Assembly: GCA_001604065.1 (NCBI GenBank) | Contig: LVAO01000011.1 | Location: forward strand, 1-54,015 | Source of the DNA: Clostridiales bacterium Firm_09 | GTDB taxonomy: Bacteria; Bacillota; Clostridia; Christensenellales; DTU072 | DNA: 54,015 nucleotides | Direction: 5' to 3' | In this document: piece by piece, positions 35,071 through 43,254 of the stretch | Position numbering within the stretch: position 1 is the first letter of the stretch | Layout of the letters: every line of letters begins with the position of its first letter | Made by a program: the position numbers and the translations under genes | The notes under the pieces: generated by a model | The model's input: only the letters and a program-made list of their open reading frames with translations | Databases searched by the model: none | Told to the model about the DNA's origin: nothing

Positions 35071-35099
35071 AGTATAGCCTTTACATGAAAAATATGCAA
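35071..35099 (-). promoter_or_regulatory. Promoter of the M20 peptidase gene
   Basis: Minus strand TTGCAT (35099-35094), 17 nt, TATACT (35076-35071). Confidence 0.7.
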
Positions 35100-35147
35100 C
35101 CACATTTACCATTTTTCTATTTTTCCAGATAGGAGCGAAAGACCGGG

Positions 35148-35198
35148 TTATCCACATCCTTCAGGCAAGTTATCCACAAATGCACCGGGTTATCCACA
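35148..35198 (+). promoter_or_regulatory. Cluster of three perfect DnaA boxes
   Basis: TTATCCACA occurs at 35148-35156, 35170-35178 and 35190-35198, all in the same orientation and spaced 22 and 20 nt (about two helix turns). A near match on the other strand, TGTGGAAAA, is at 35331-35339. No other perfect copy was seen in the window. No dnaA, dnaN or rpmH lies nearby and the gene strands do not switch here, so it is more likely a DnaA-titration or regulatory cluster than oriC. It is in the divergent region between the M20 peptidase and aroC. Confidence 0.7.
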
Positions 35199-35399
35199 TT
35201 TTGCGCAAGAAAAATCCGACGTTTCCATGCACAACGCAAATAAAAAGGTTGTTTTGGGTGCCCCTTTGGCCCAACATACGGACTCAAAAAAGCATACGGA
35301 AATTTCGGTTGCGAATTGGTACAGAAATTCTGTGGAAAACTCTTGCGAGTATCCTTGCAGAATAACTCCGTCCGTTTGACTCCGACAAAAAATTCCGGA

Positions 35400-35428
35400 T
35401 TGACGAAATACCGCAAGGAAGATATACT
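35400..35428 (+). promoter_or_regulatory. Promoter of aroC
   Basis: TTGACG (35400-35405), 17 nt, TATACT (35423-35428), about 70 nt before the start codon. Confidence 0.8.
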
Positions 35429-35496
35429 ATTTAAGTACCCTCCGCGGAATTCTTCCGCGAAGCAAACAAAAGAATATTCCTCGACGTGGAGGCATT

Positions 35497-36582
35497 ATGA
35501 GCTCAATCTGGGGCAGCAACTTAAAGATTTCTCTCTTCGGCGAATCGCATGGATTGATCGTGGGAGGCACCCTGCACAACTTCCCTGCAGGGATACCCTT
35601 GAATCTGGATCGAATCAAGCTTGCTCTTAAGCTAAGACAGGGCGGAAACAATTTTACAAAGGTCCGCAAAGAAGAAGAACGGCCGCGCATCCTTTCCGGC
35701 ATTACCAACGGCGTCACAAACGGCGCGCCGGTTACCGTTGTTTTTGGCAACAAAGATTATAATGTTGCCGAATTTATTGACGGCATTCCCCGCCCCTCTC
35801 AGGCGGATTACTCTTTGGACAAACGCTATCAGGGCCATGCCGACCACAACGGAGGGGGACATCGCTCCGGCCGGATAACCGCCCCACTGGTGTTTCTGGG
35901 CACGATGTGCGCAGATTATCTGTCTTCCAAAGGGATTGAAATCGCTTCGCATATCAAATGTATCGGCGACATCTATGACGAACGCTTCGGTACCGAAATC
36001 CCTCAAGTACTGATTGAACGGCTGAATTCCAGCCCTCTGGCCACGATTTCTCCAGAAGCCCGCAAAAAAATGGTCTCCCTTCTCCAAAGCGTCAAGGCAA
36101 CGGGAGATTCTTTGGGCGGATCGGTCGAAAGCGCCGTCGTGGGAATTCCGGCCGGCATCGGCACGCCCATTTTTGACAATATGGAAAGCAAAATTGCCTC
36201 CGTTCTCTTTTCTATTCCCGCCGTCAAGGGCGTAGGATTCGGCCTCGGGCACATGTTCGCCCATGCCAGAGGAAGCGAAGTCAATGACAGTTTTATGCTC
36301 AACAAAGAAGGCAAAATAAAAACTGCCACCAACAACAACGGCGGCATCAACGGCGGCATAACCAATGGCATGCCAATCATTGTCACAACCGATTTCAAAC
36401 CCACGCCTTCTATCAGCCAACCTCAAAAAACACTGGATTTTACAACCAATCAGATTGTCGACCTCTCGATCCGCGGCGACCATGTCGCCTGTCTGGTACC
36501 AAGAGCAAATATTGTCGTCAGCAGCGCTCTTGCCATCGCAATACTGGATGCCATGCTGGAAAGCAAAGGTTATTCCCTATAA
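35497..36582 (+). CDS. aroC: Chorismate synthase
   Basis: 361 aa, full length. Signatures of the family are present: GESHG near the start, the RQGGNNFT and RYQGHADHNGGGHRSGR blocks, and GVGFGLGHMFAHARGSEVND. It forms chorismate from EPSP with reduced FMN, the last common step to aromatic amino acids and folate. TGGAGG SD. Its stop TAA overlaps the ATG of the following SDR gene (TAATG), so the two are coupled, which is an unusual pair. Confidence 0.96.
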   Translation: MSSIWGSNLKISLFGESHGLIVGGTLHNFPAGIPLNLDRIKLALKLRQGGNNFTKVRKEEERPRILSGITNGVTNGAPVTVVFGNKDYNVAEFIDGIPRPSQADYSLDKRYQGHADHNGGGHRSGRITAPLVFLGTMCADYLSSKGIEIASHIKCIGDIYDERFGTEIPQVLIERLNSSPLATISPEARKKMVSLLQSVKATGDSLGGSVESAVVGIPAGIGTPIFDNMESKIASVLFSIPAVKGVGFGLGHMFAHARGSEVNDSFMLNKEGKIKTATNNNGGINGGITNGMPIIVTTDFKPTPSISQPQKTLDFTTNQIVDLSIRGDHVACLVPRANIVVSSALAIAILDAMLESKGYSL

Positions 36583-37331
36583 TGGTAGCTATGGCTACAG
36601 AATACATGATGAAGACCGTTTTGATTACCGGCGCAGCCGGTGGGATAGGAAGCGCAATCGCGCGACGTTTTGCAGAAGAGCCCTATAGGCTGGCTTTATG
36701 TTATCATCATAACCGCAAAGGAGCAGAGACTTTGTATCGGCAGCTTTCTGAACGCTGTCCCGTAGCTCTTTTCGGAGGCGACCTGAGCAGCGCAGAAGAT
36801 GTGGACGCGATTTATCACGGCGTCCGTAAAATTTACGGCGGCGTGGATATTCTTATCAACAATGCCGGAACAAGCGATATCCGTCTTTATACCGATTACA
36901 GCCATCAGGATATCCTCAGAATACTTTCTGTCAACCTTATGGGCGCCATGCTCCTTTCTAAGGTCGTTCTTCCCGGCATGGTGTCCGCTCGGTTTGGTAG
37001 GATCATCAACATCGGAAGCATGTGGGGACAATACGGCGCATCCTGCGAAGTGCCGTATTCTTCTGCAAAAGCGGGAATCGTCGGTTTTACCAAAGCCCTT
37101 GCGAAAGAGGCGGGTCCTTCCGGCGTTACCGTCAACTGTGTTTCTCCCGGACTTATAGATACCCCCATGAATCGGGCAATAGAGCCGGAATCCTTGCGCA
37201 CGCTCATAGATACCATCCCCGTCGGACGTATGGGAACCCCGGAAGAAGTTGCCGAGGCTGTTTTCTTTTTTGCTTCGGAACAGGCAGGCTACATCAACGG
37301 TCAGGTGCTTGGCGTGGATGGCGGAATATAA
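36582..37331 (+). CDS. Short-chain dehydrogenase/reductase (FabG-like)
   Basis: 249 aa. Rossmann motif TGAAGGIGSAIA (about 16-27), NNAG, catalytic Ser-Tyr-Lys in IGSMWG and YSSAKAGIVGF, and the C-terminal GQVLGVDGG of classical SDRs. NADP preference would be expected for FabG-like enzymes but is not proven. The start at 36582 overlaps the aroC stop (TAATG); an internal ATG at 36606 would also give a full fold. Substrate unknown; the FabG-like sequence suggests 3-oxoacyl reduction, and the aroC link may be accidental. Confidence 0.85.
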   Translation: MVAMATEYMMKTVLITGAAGGIGSAIARRFAEEPYRLALCYHHNRKGAETLYRQLSERCPVALFGGDLSSAEDVDAIYHGVRKIYGGVDILINNAGTSDIRLYTDYSHQDILRILSVNLMGAMLLSKVVLPGMVSARFGRIINIGSMWGQYGASCEVPYSSAKAGIVGFTKALAKEAGPSGVTVNCVSPGLIDTPMNRAIEPESLRTLIDTIPVGRMGTPEEVAEAVFFFASEQAGYINGQVLGVDGGI

Positions 37332-37426
37332 TGTCCGAAACGTATTCTTTTGTTCCGCAAGTCCTTGTTGGAACAAGAAGTGATACGCAATTCCTTCCCG
37401 CAAGCAAAAACACGCTTTTCGGATAA
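37331..37426 (+). CDS. Possible 31-aa peptide coupled to the SDR gene
   Basis: An ATG overlaps the SDR stop in the same TAATG arrangement and opens a 31-codon frame that ends 8 nt before a terminator stem. Sequence is not recognised. It may be a chance frame, but position and coupling make it worth listing. Confidence 0.25.
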   Translation: MSETYSFVPQVLVGTRSDTQFLPASKNTLFG

Positions 37427-37433
37427 TCGCAAA

Positions 37434-37455
37434 AAACGCGCCTTACGGCGCGTTT
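37434..37455 (-). terminator. Bidirectional terminator
   Basis: Stem AAACGCGCC/GGCGCGTTT (37434-37442 with 37447-37455), loop TTAC. T-rich on both sides, serving corA on the minus strand and the aroC-SDR unit on the plus strand. Confidence 0.85.
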
Positions 37456-37459
37456 GAAT

Positions 37460-38416
37460 TTATTTTTTGGGACGTAAGGATTTGTCTTTGATAAGAAAAA
37501 ATCCACTGATTGCCGTCAGCACCAGAGAAATCCCAAGCACTACCCAGAATCCCCATAGCTTCCCTTCAAAAGGCACACCGGTATTCATTCCCCAAAACGA
37601 AGCGACCAAAGTCGGTACAGCCAGAATCACTGTAAGCGTTGTCAAAACTTTCATGATGATGTTCAGATTGTTTGAAATAACAGAAGCATAGGCGTCCATA
37701 GTGCCCGAAAGAATGTCGCGGTAAATATTGCACATATCCAGTGCCTGACGATTCTCTATCGCTACATCTTCGAGCAATTCTGTATCTTCTACTTTTTTAG
37801 CATCCATTCTTGTAAGCTTTTCAATAACCAGACTGTTGGAGCGCAGCGAGGTAGAAAAATATACCAGAGAATTTTCTAAATCCAAAAGCTGTATGAGCTC
37901 CTTGTTTTTTGTGGAGCGATGTAGTTCTATCTGAATACGCTGGCTTGATTTATCAATCTGCTTCAAATATTGCAAAAACTTGACATGCGTCAGATAGAGC
38001 ATTCTGTATAACAGGCGTTCACGCCGGAAAGTATCGGGGGTCTTTGCCCTGCCGTTGATTAGCTGGTGAATAATGGAATTTTCTTTTAGGCAAACAGTAA
38101 CGAGGCAGTCCGGAGTCAGAATAGCGGCAAGAGGCATCGTTGTATAACTGAAATAGGTGCTTTCTTCTTCGATAATTGGTATGTCAAACAAAACCAGCAT
38201 GCATCCGTCATCCATCTCGATACGCGCCCTTTCTTCTTCGTCCAGGGCAGCTTTAAGCATGTCCTCCGGAATGCCGGTGGTGCGAACGATAAGCTCGCTT
38301 TCTTTGTCCGTAGGATTGGTAAGATGCACCCAGCAGTTTTTCAGGTTGATGCCGCCGGCGAATTCGTTTTGCAGCTCTTTGAGCGTACCATTGGAAGATT
38401 GAAAGATTTGCAGCAT
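37460..38416 (-). CDS. corA: CorA family magnesium/divalent cation transporter
   Basis: 318 aa. A cytoplasmic N-terminal domain (about 1-240) with a long helix is followed by two membrane helices at the C-terminus (about 253-275 and 288-308). The loop motif GMN is present in FWGMNTGVP. CorA proteins form pentamers that import magnesium or related ions. AAGGAGG SD just before the start, with a hairpin in the leader (38439-38460). Confidence 0.92.
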   Translation of the reverse strand: MLQIFQSSNGTLKELQNEFAGGINLKNCWVHLTNPTDKESELIVRTTGIPEDMLKAALDEEERARIEMDDGCMLVLFDIPIIEEESTYFSYTTMPLAAILTPDCLVTVCLKENSIIHQLINGRAKTPDTFRRERLLYRMLYLTHVKFLQYLKQIDKSSQRIQIELHRSTKNKELIQLLDLENSLVYFSTSLRSNSLVIEKLTRMDAKKVEDTELLEDVAIENRQALDMCNIYRDILSGTMDAYASVISNNLNIIMKVLTTLTVILAVPTLVASFWGMNTGVPFEGKLWGFWVVLGISLVLTAISGFFLIKDKSLRPKK

Positions 38417-38438
38417 GTCTGAACCTCCTTGAAAAGAT

Positions 38439-38460
38439 TAGGGGATATTTCCATATCCCT
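38439..38460 (-). other. Leader hairpin upstream of corA
   Basis: An 8-bp stem (GGGGATAT with ATATCCCT, one wobble) 22 nt before the corA start. No known magnesium sensor is apparent, and it may be incidental. Confidence 0.25.
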
Positions 38461-38550
38461 CAATACAAAAAGGTCCTGACCGAAGGATAGGATTATGTAA
38501 ACAGATTGTACGTTCTACTTGAAGGGTCGGTATCCATATCTCCCTCTTTG

Positions 38551-39747
38551 CTATTTGAATTGGGCGAGAATCGAGAGGCAATCCGCCAATAAATCGCGTT
38601 CTTCGGGGGTAGTATAATCCCCATTGGTCATATAAGAATAAATCAGTTCTGCAAGCTCATCAACGTCGGCAGCGGTGGTGGAAGGATCTGACACTGCGGC
38701 TTCTACGATATGCACCAGCTGAATCAGTCTGTTGCCTTTTACAACCTCTTCGTTGGCTTCGGCTGCCGCGGCTGTTTCGATTGCCGCTTCTTTGACCGGC
38801 CCGGAGGATGGTGCAGTGGCAGGAGCAGGCGCGGGTGCGGCGGCAGGCGCGGGTGCGGCGGCAGGCGCGGGTGCGGCGGCAGGCGCGGGTGCGGGTGCCG
38901 GAGCAGGCGCGGATGCGGGTGTGGGCACCGATTCGGTTGCAGCTTGCTCTGTCTGGGCTTCTTCTTCTATTTTGGGAGTCGTGACCAGTTCGATCACTTC
39001 GGTTTTATTAAGTTTGTTCGCGAGAATTTCTTCTATGGTGCTGTTGATTTCTTCTATGTTCTCCGAAACAAATTCATCCTGCTCTTCACGGAAAATGACA
39101 ACGGCGCTGTCCAAAGCATCCTGAAAAGCCTGAAAGGCTGCCGACAGCCTGCGATAGGCCCTCTTATAAGTTCCGCCCAGGATTGCAAGAAAAATAAGAA
39201 AAGACAAAAAAGGCACACACACGGCACCGAGAACAGAAAGAGCAACGCCCGTAGCATTCTGAAGGGTGACATCCCTAAGAAGATCCATGCATGCTATGTT
39301 GGCCAATGCCACACACAGACACAGAATCAGTATGCTGACAATCTCAAAAAATCCCTTGCCCGGATGGAAACCGATGCCGCTTTTGCGCTCGTCAAGGCAT
39401 TCTTTTTCTGTAATATAATCAGAGGGATATCCGGTCTGCTGTGTCATGAATGCCGTCCAACCCGCATTGACCGGTCGGGACATCATCCGAATTTTGTCAT
39501 ATAACAACTCAACGTTGTTCTGATCCACAATCTGCATGGCATGGATGTACGCTGTTGTATCCGACAGTATTTTGCGCAACTTGGTCAGTTTGCTGCCGCC
39601 TTTGACAAGCAGCGAAATGAGAAAGACAATCAAAATACCCAGCACACCGGCTGCGGCGATATAAACAGCAGGCGAATACTTCCCGAAATTCAGAAAATCT
39701 ATTTTGTTATTGAGAAAATCCGCAATGCCTTTGACGAAAGAATCCAT
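38551..39747 (-). CDS. Membrane protein with Pro/Ala hinge, unknown
   Basis: 398 aa. The start at 39747 has the SD AGGAGA; the frame is open further to 39780. Three hydrophobic segments (about 29-55, 133-155 and 168-190) are followed by a coiled coil (about 200-265) with EEINSTIEEILANKLN, then a Pro/Ala-rich hinge (about 285-330) made of a repeated APAPA unit, then a C-terminal helical domain (about 345-398). The layout recalls proteins that span the membrane and reach a cytosolic partner through a flexible arm. I do not recognise the family. Own promoter at 39779-39807. Confidence 0.75.
   Translation of the reverse strand: MDSFVKGIADFLNNKIDFLNFGKYSPAVYIAAAGVLGILIVFLISLLVKGGSKLTKLRKILSDTTAYIHAMQIVDQNNVELLYDKIRMMSRPVNAGWTAFMTQQTGYPSDYITEKECLDERKSGIGFHPGKGFFEIVSILILCLCVALANIACMDLLRDVTLQNATGVALSVLGAVCVPFLSFLIFLAILGGTYKRAYRRLSAAFQAFQDALDSAVVIFREEQDEFVSENIEEINSTIEEILANKLNKTEVIELVTTPKIEEEAQTEQAATESVPTPASAPAPAPAPAPAAAPAPAAAPAPAAAPAPAPATAPSSGPVKEAAIETAAAAEANEEVVKGNRLIQLVHIVEAAVSDPSTTAADVDELAELIYSYMTNGDYTTPEERDLLADCLSILAQFK
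38828..38895 (+). repeat. 18-bp tandem repeat encoding the Pro/Ala hinge
   Basis: Three exact 18-bp units (GGCGCGGGTGCGGCGGCA, 38828-38881) and a partial fourth, in phase with the coding frame on the opposite strand. Exact copies suggest recent slippage, so hinge length may vary between strains. Confidence 0.9.
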
Positions 39748-39778
39748 AACTCTCTCTCCTGGAATACTGGATAAAGAC

Positions 39779-39807
39779 ATTATACACGTACTTCACCTAT
39801 TTTGCAA
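39779..39807 (-). promoter_or_regulatory. Promoter of the Pro/Ala membrane protein gene
   Basis: Minus strand TTGCAA (39807-39802), 17 nt, TATAAT (39784-39779). Confidence 0.75.
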
Positions 39808-39888
39808 CCCTTATTTTTAATAATTATTAATAGAATGGCAAGCAAGTTCATATTATTTGCTTTCTATTTACAGAAGGCATTGCGGACA

Positions 39889-42800
39889 TCACATCCAGAT
39901 GAATTCATCGCGGCCGATGAGATAGATCGCGCGCTTGTCTATGGTCAATCCCAATGCTTTTTCTGCCGCCAGCGTATAAATATCCAGCTGCTTCCTGTAA
40001 CGTTCGGCAATCCGGTCCACGGAGGCTGAGGTAAATTTGTAATCAATCAACACATTTTCTTTCCCTATACTGAGAAAGTCAATGACTCCCTGCACAAGAA
40101 CAGGGTCTTCGCTTTTCGTTTCTTTCACAAGGTTTGCCGGAACATAAAGCATGAACGGCTGTTCCCTGTACCATTTTCCCCCGGCTAAAGCCGCAAAAAC
40201 CGGATTCGCAAGTGCTTTTCTGATTGCATTTGCATCAAATCCCAACGGCAGCGAAGCAAGTCTGCCGCCGGTCAGAAGTTCCTCAATGAGCTTATCTGTC
40301 TGTTCCGGCCTTGCATCCGAAAAATCAAGATATTGCAGAACAGTATGATATGCGATGCCCAATCCAATCTTATCTTCCGCTTTTTCCCATTCAGAATCGA
40401 GCACCTCCGCTGCAGGCATTCCTTCGTCGGATTCCGCCCCGTCGCGCTTATTCAAAGTGGTGACGCTGTACTTGCAGCTTAGTTTCGTGGATTCCGCATA
40501 GGGATACGGGCGCGGCGGAATCGGCACGGATGACGTCTTTTTGGGCAGATAGGCAAATCGCCCGGTTTTTGCAACAACCGGAGCATCCGGAGGAAAAAAA
40601 TAATAGCTTTTTATGGAAGGATTGACCGATGCCGCGTACCGGATCCATCCGGCAAAGGTTTGCGGCTTGTCGGGAGTAAGATAGTCCTTTTTCATCTGCT
40701 CCGCCGTGATAAACAAATGCCTCTTTGCCCTTGTCGCGGCAACATAGAACAACCGTACCAGCTCTTCTTTGCTTTCCAGAGAAGATTTCAGCGCCAGCGC
40801 ACGCGTCGATAAAGTGTCGCTTCTGGAATCCGTGTCTTCCTCCACATGCCGGACAGCTATTCCCAGACGGTTGTCCATATAGATCATCCCGCTCCGGCAT
40901 TCGGGCTTCATCGGAACATTGGTTTTTGCCAAAAAAACAACCGGAAACTCCAGGCCCTTGCTTGCGTGAATGCTCAAAAACGTGACGCAATCTTCTTCGA
41001 CAGGAGCAAAAGATAATTCTTTGCCCAGGCAGGAAAGAAAATCCCTCAGGCTTCCTCCTCCTCGTGTGCCCGAAAGCGAGAAGATAAAAGCATTGACACG
41101 GCGAATCGCATTGATATCCTGAGATAAGAGATACCCGTCGTATCCGGTCTCAGCAACAAGTCTGTCAAAAAGCTCCCGCATGTCAAGAAAGGCGGACAAA
41201 CGTCTGTAGCGTTCAATCAGAGAATGCAGCGAAAAAATCTTTGATTCTATTTTCGGGTCACCGGAATAGGCATTAACGGATTCCCAAAACCAACAATTTT
41301 TTGTTTTTGAACGTATTTCCAGAAGCTCTGCGTCCGTGAATTTCCCAAAAAAGGATTTCATGACGGATGCAAGCGGAATATCCTGACGGGGATTATCAAG
41401 CACTTTTGCAAAGGCAATCAGCAGATCGGTGGAGGAGGTATCGGCCTCTCCCCTGAAATCTTCTGCCTTATAAGGGATGCCCCTCCTTTTCAGTTCCTCT
41501 GTGATATCGGATGCCGCCTTATTGCGCGTCAGTACTGCGATATCAGAATATCTGCATATCCGATATGATTTTGTTTTGGCATCATACAACAATGCCCTGC
41601 CGACCATTTCTGTAATGCGGTCGGCAATATACACGCCTTCCGGAGATATTTTTTCTGCCGTTCTCGCGCCGTCTCTGACGCTGTACACGGAAGGATGAAG
41701 GGTCGTTTCACGCGCGGAAGCCGGCGGAAGCATGGCAATCTCGACATCCGGAAAATCATTTTTCTTAGGCATTTCTTCCAGTCCGGCCACCAGTTGGGCG
41801 GTGCCGCGGTAATCCAATCTGCCAAAGGACGGCGTCATGATTTCGTTGAACAATGCATTGACAAAATCAACAATGCCGCGCGAGGAGCGGAAGTTTTCTC
41901 TGAAAGGAATATTCTTTCCCCCGCCTTTCTCTTCATAGCAGATGCTTTTGTCAAGAAATATCCCCGGTTCTGCAAAACGGAATTTATAAATGGACTGCTT
42001 GATGTCTCCCACCATGAAAAGGTTGTCCTTTGAAATTCTGGAAAGGATTGCCTCCTGCAGATAATTGGTATCCTGATATTCGTCAACAAAAATATAATCC
42101 GTACCGTTCTTAATCTCTTCCGCGGCGCCGGGTACGGAAAGAATCGACAGCGCGTCCCGTTCGATATCAGCAAAATCGGCCTTGCGCTCTTTTGCTTTGA
42201 TTTCCGCATAGACTTCATCCACTCGGAGAGTCAGTCTGAGCAGCCTTTCTGCGGCCTTCCTTGCTTTTTCTTCCTTTGCTTTCGCCTCGGCGAAACTTCC
42301 TCCGAACGTCTCTCTGACTTCACTGACGAATTCTCTTGCGCAGCCTGTTATTTCTTTGGCGGATTCAATCGCGTCATATTGTTCTTCCCCGATCTCTTCT
42401 GTCTTTCTGGCGGAAGAAGGAAATTGGATGCTTGCGGCAAGCGAAAACATTGCCTCGACGTCCATAACGTGTGCAAGGTCCGACAGAATCGCGCGCCAGC
42501 CGGATACAGAATCCGAAAATCTTGAAATTGCTTTGGAAGGAGGAAGGCTGCCAAGCACGGCCAGCCTCCGGTCACAAAGCGAAACAAGCTCTTTGGCTTT
42601 GGTTTTATAATAATTGATTAAATATTTTACGGAATCGGATCGTTCGACCGGTTGAGCAAGCAAAACCGCCGCAGCGTCCGCGAACTTCTTTCCGTCCTCA
42701 TGGGCTGCAAGAAAAGCATGCATATAATCGATGGTATCTCTTAGAGCACCGATATCCCGTGAGGATGAGAACATTCCTGCCAGTTCCAGGAATGTCTGAT

Positions 42801-43254
42801 CTTCCTCCGTCAGTTCCTTTTCCAGCACTTCTTCGCGGGCACGTGTAAAATACATTCTCGCTTCGCCCTCATCCATCGTCGATACCGACGGATCCTTGCC
42901 GATAAGTTCAAAGTGTTTTTTTACGACGGACAGACAGAAGCCGTCAATAGTCGTTATGTAAGAAACCGGTATGCCGGCGATCTGCTTCCTTAGCCGCAGA
43001 CGTAGCGCTTCATCCGACGTCCTGCGCATCTCTTCATAAAGATTTTCGGTAATCCTGGATTTCAGCTCCTCTGCGCCGGCTTTGGTAAACGTGATGACAA
43101 TCAGCCTGCCGACATCCGCCGTCGCCGAAGAAAGAAGATAATTGATTACCTTCTGCGCCATAACGCTGGTCTTGCCGCTTCCCGCCGAAGCGCTCACAAG
43201 CAGATTTCCGGACTCTTCAAGCGCCCTCTTCTGCATATCTGTCCAATCAGGCAT
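39889..43254 (-). CDS. addA: ATP-dependent helicase/nuclease subunit A
   Basis: 1121 aa. UvrD-type superfamily 1 helicase with Walker A SASAGSGKTSVMAQK near the N-terminus, FVDEYQDTNYLQ (motif II) and the VVFLAKTN...RLFYVAATRAKRHLFI region, plus a C-terminal RecB-type nuclease with LIDYKFTSASVDRIAERY...QLDIY. With AddB it resects double-strand ends for recombination and defends against phage. The start at 43254 has AAGGAGG and overlaps the addB stop by 8 nt. Size is slightly under the usual 1230 aa. The stop at 39889 has no clear terminator after it. Confidence 0.93.
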   Translation of the reverse strand: MPDWTDMQKRALEESGNLLVSASAGSGKTSVMAQKVINYLLSSATADVGRLIVITFTKAGAEELKSRITENLYEEMRRTSDEALRLRLRKQIAGIPVSYITTIDGFCLSVVKKHFELIGKDPSVSTMDEGEARMYFTRAREEVLEKELTEEDQTFLELAGMFSSSRDIGALRDTIDYMHAFLAAHEDGKKFADAAAVLLAQPVERSDSVKYLINYYKTKAKELVSLCDRRLAVLGSLPPSKAISRFSDSVSGWRAILSDLAHVMDVEAMFSLAASIQFPSSARKTEEIGEEQYDAIESAKEITGCAREFVSEVRETFGGSFAEAKAKEEKARKAAERLLRLTLRVDEVYAEIKAKERKADFADIERDALSILSVPGAAEEIKNGTDYIFVDEYQDTNYLQEAILSRISKDNLFMVGDIKQSIYKFRFAEPGIFLDKSICYEEKGGGKNIPFRENFRSSRGIVDFVNALFNEIMTPSFGRLDYRGTAQLVAGLEEMPKKNDFPDVEIAMLPPASARETTLHPSVYSVRDGARTAEKISPEGVYIADRITEMVGRALLYDAKTKSYRICRYSDIAVLTRNKAASDITEELKRRGIPYKAEDFRGEADTSSTDLLIAFAKVLDNPRQDIPLASVMKSFFGKFTDAELLEIRSKTKNCWFWESVNAYSGDPKIESKIFSLHSLIERYRRLSAFLDMRELFDRLVAETGYDGYLLSQDINAIRRVNAFIFSLSGTRGGGSLRDFLSCLGKELSFAPVEEDCVTFLSIHASKGLEFPVVFLAKTNVPMKPECRSGMIYMDNRLGIAVRHVEEDTDSRSDTLSTRALALKSSLESKEELVRLFYVAATRAKRHLFITAEQMKKDYLTPDKPQTFAGWIRYAASVNPSIKSYYFFPPDAPVVAKTGRFAYLPKKTSSVPIPPRPYPYAESTKLSCKYSVTTLNKRDGAESDEGMPAAEVLDSEWEKAEDKIGLGIAYHTVLQYLDFSDARPEQTDKLIEELLTGGRLASLPLGFDANAIRKALANPVFAALAGGKWYREQPFMLYVPANLVKETKSEDPVLVQGVIDFLSIGKENVLIDYKFTSASVDRIAERYRKQLDIYTLAAEKALGLTIDKRAIYLIGRDEFIWM

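Noticed and set aside
35117-35416. 99-aa minus-strand frame in the aroC upstream region
   Set aside because: It reads through the DnaA boxes, has only a TTG start and no SD, and does not look like a protein.
35148-35500. Chromosomal origin (oriC)
   Set aside because: Three DnaA boxes are present, but dnaA, dnaN, rpmH and gyrase genes are absent, genes do not diverge away from it on a large scale, and no clear AT-rich unwinding element with DnaA-trios was seen.
38710-39504. 264-aa Gly/Cys/Arg-rich frame on the plus strand
   Set aside because: It is the antisense of the Pro/Ala repeat and the membrane protein gene; composition is an artefact of GC-rich repeats and there is no SD.
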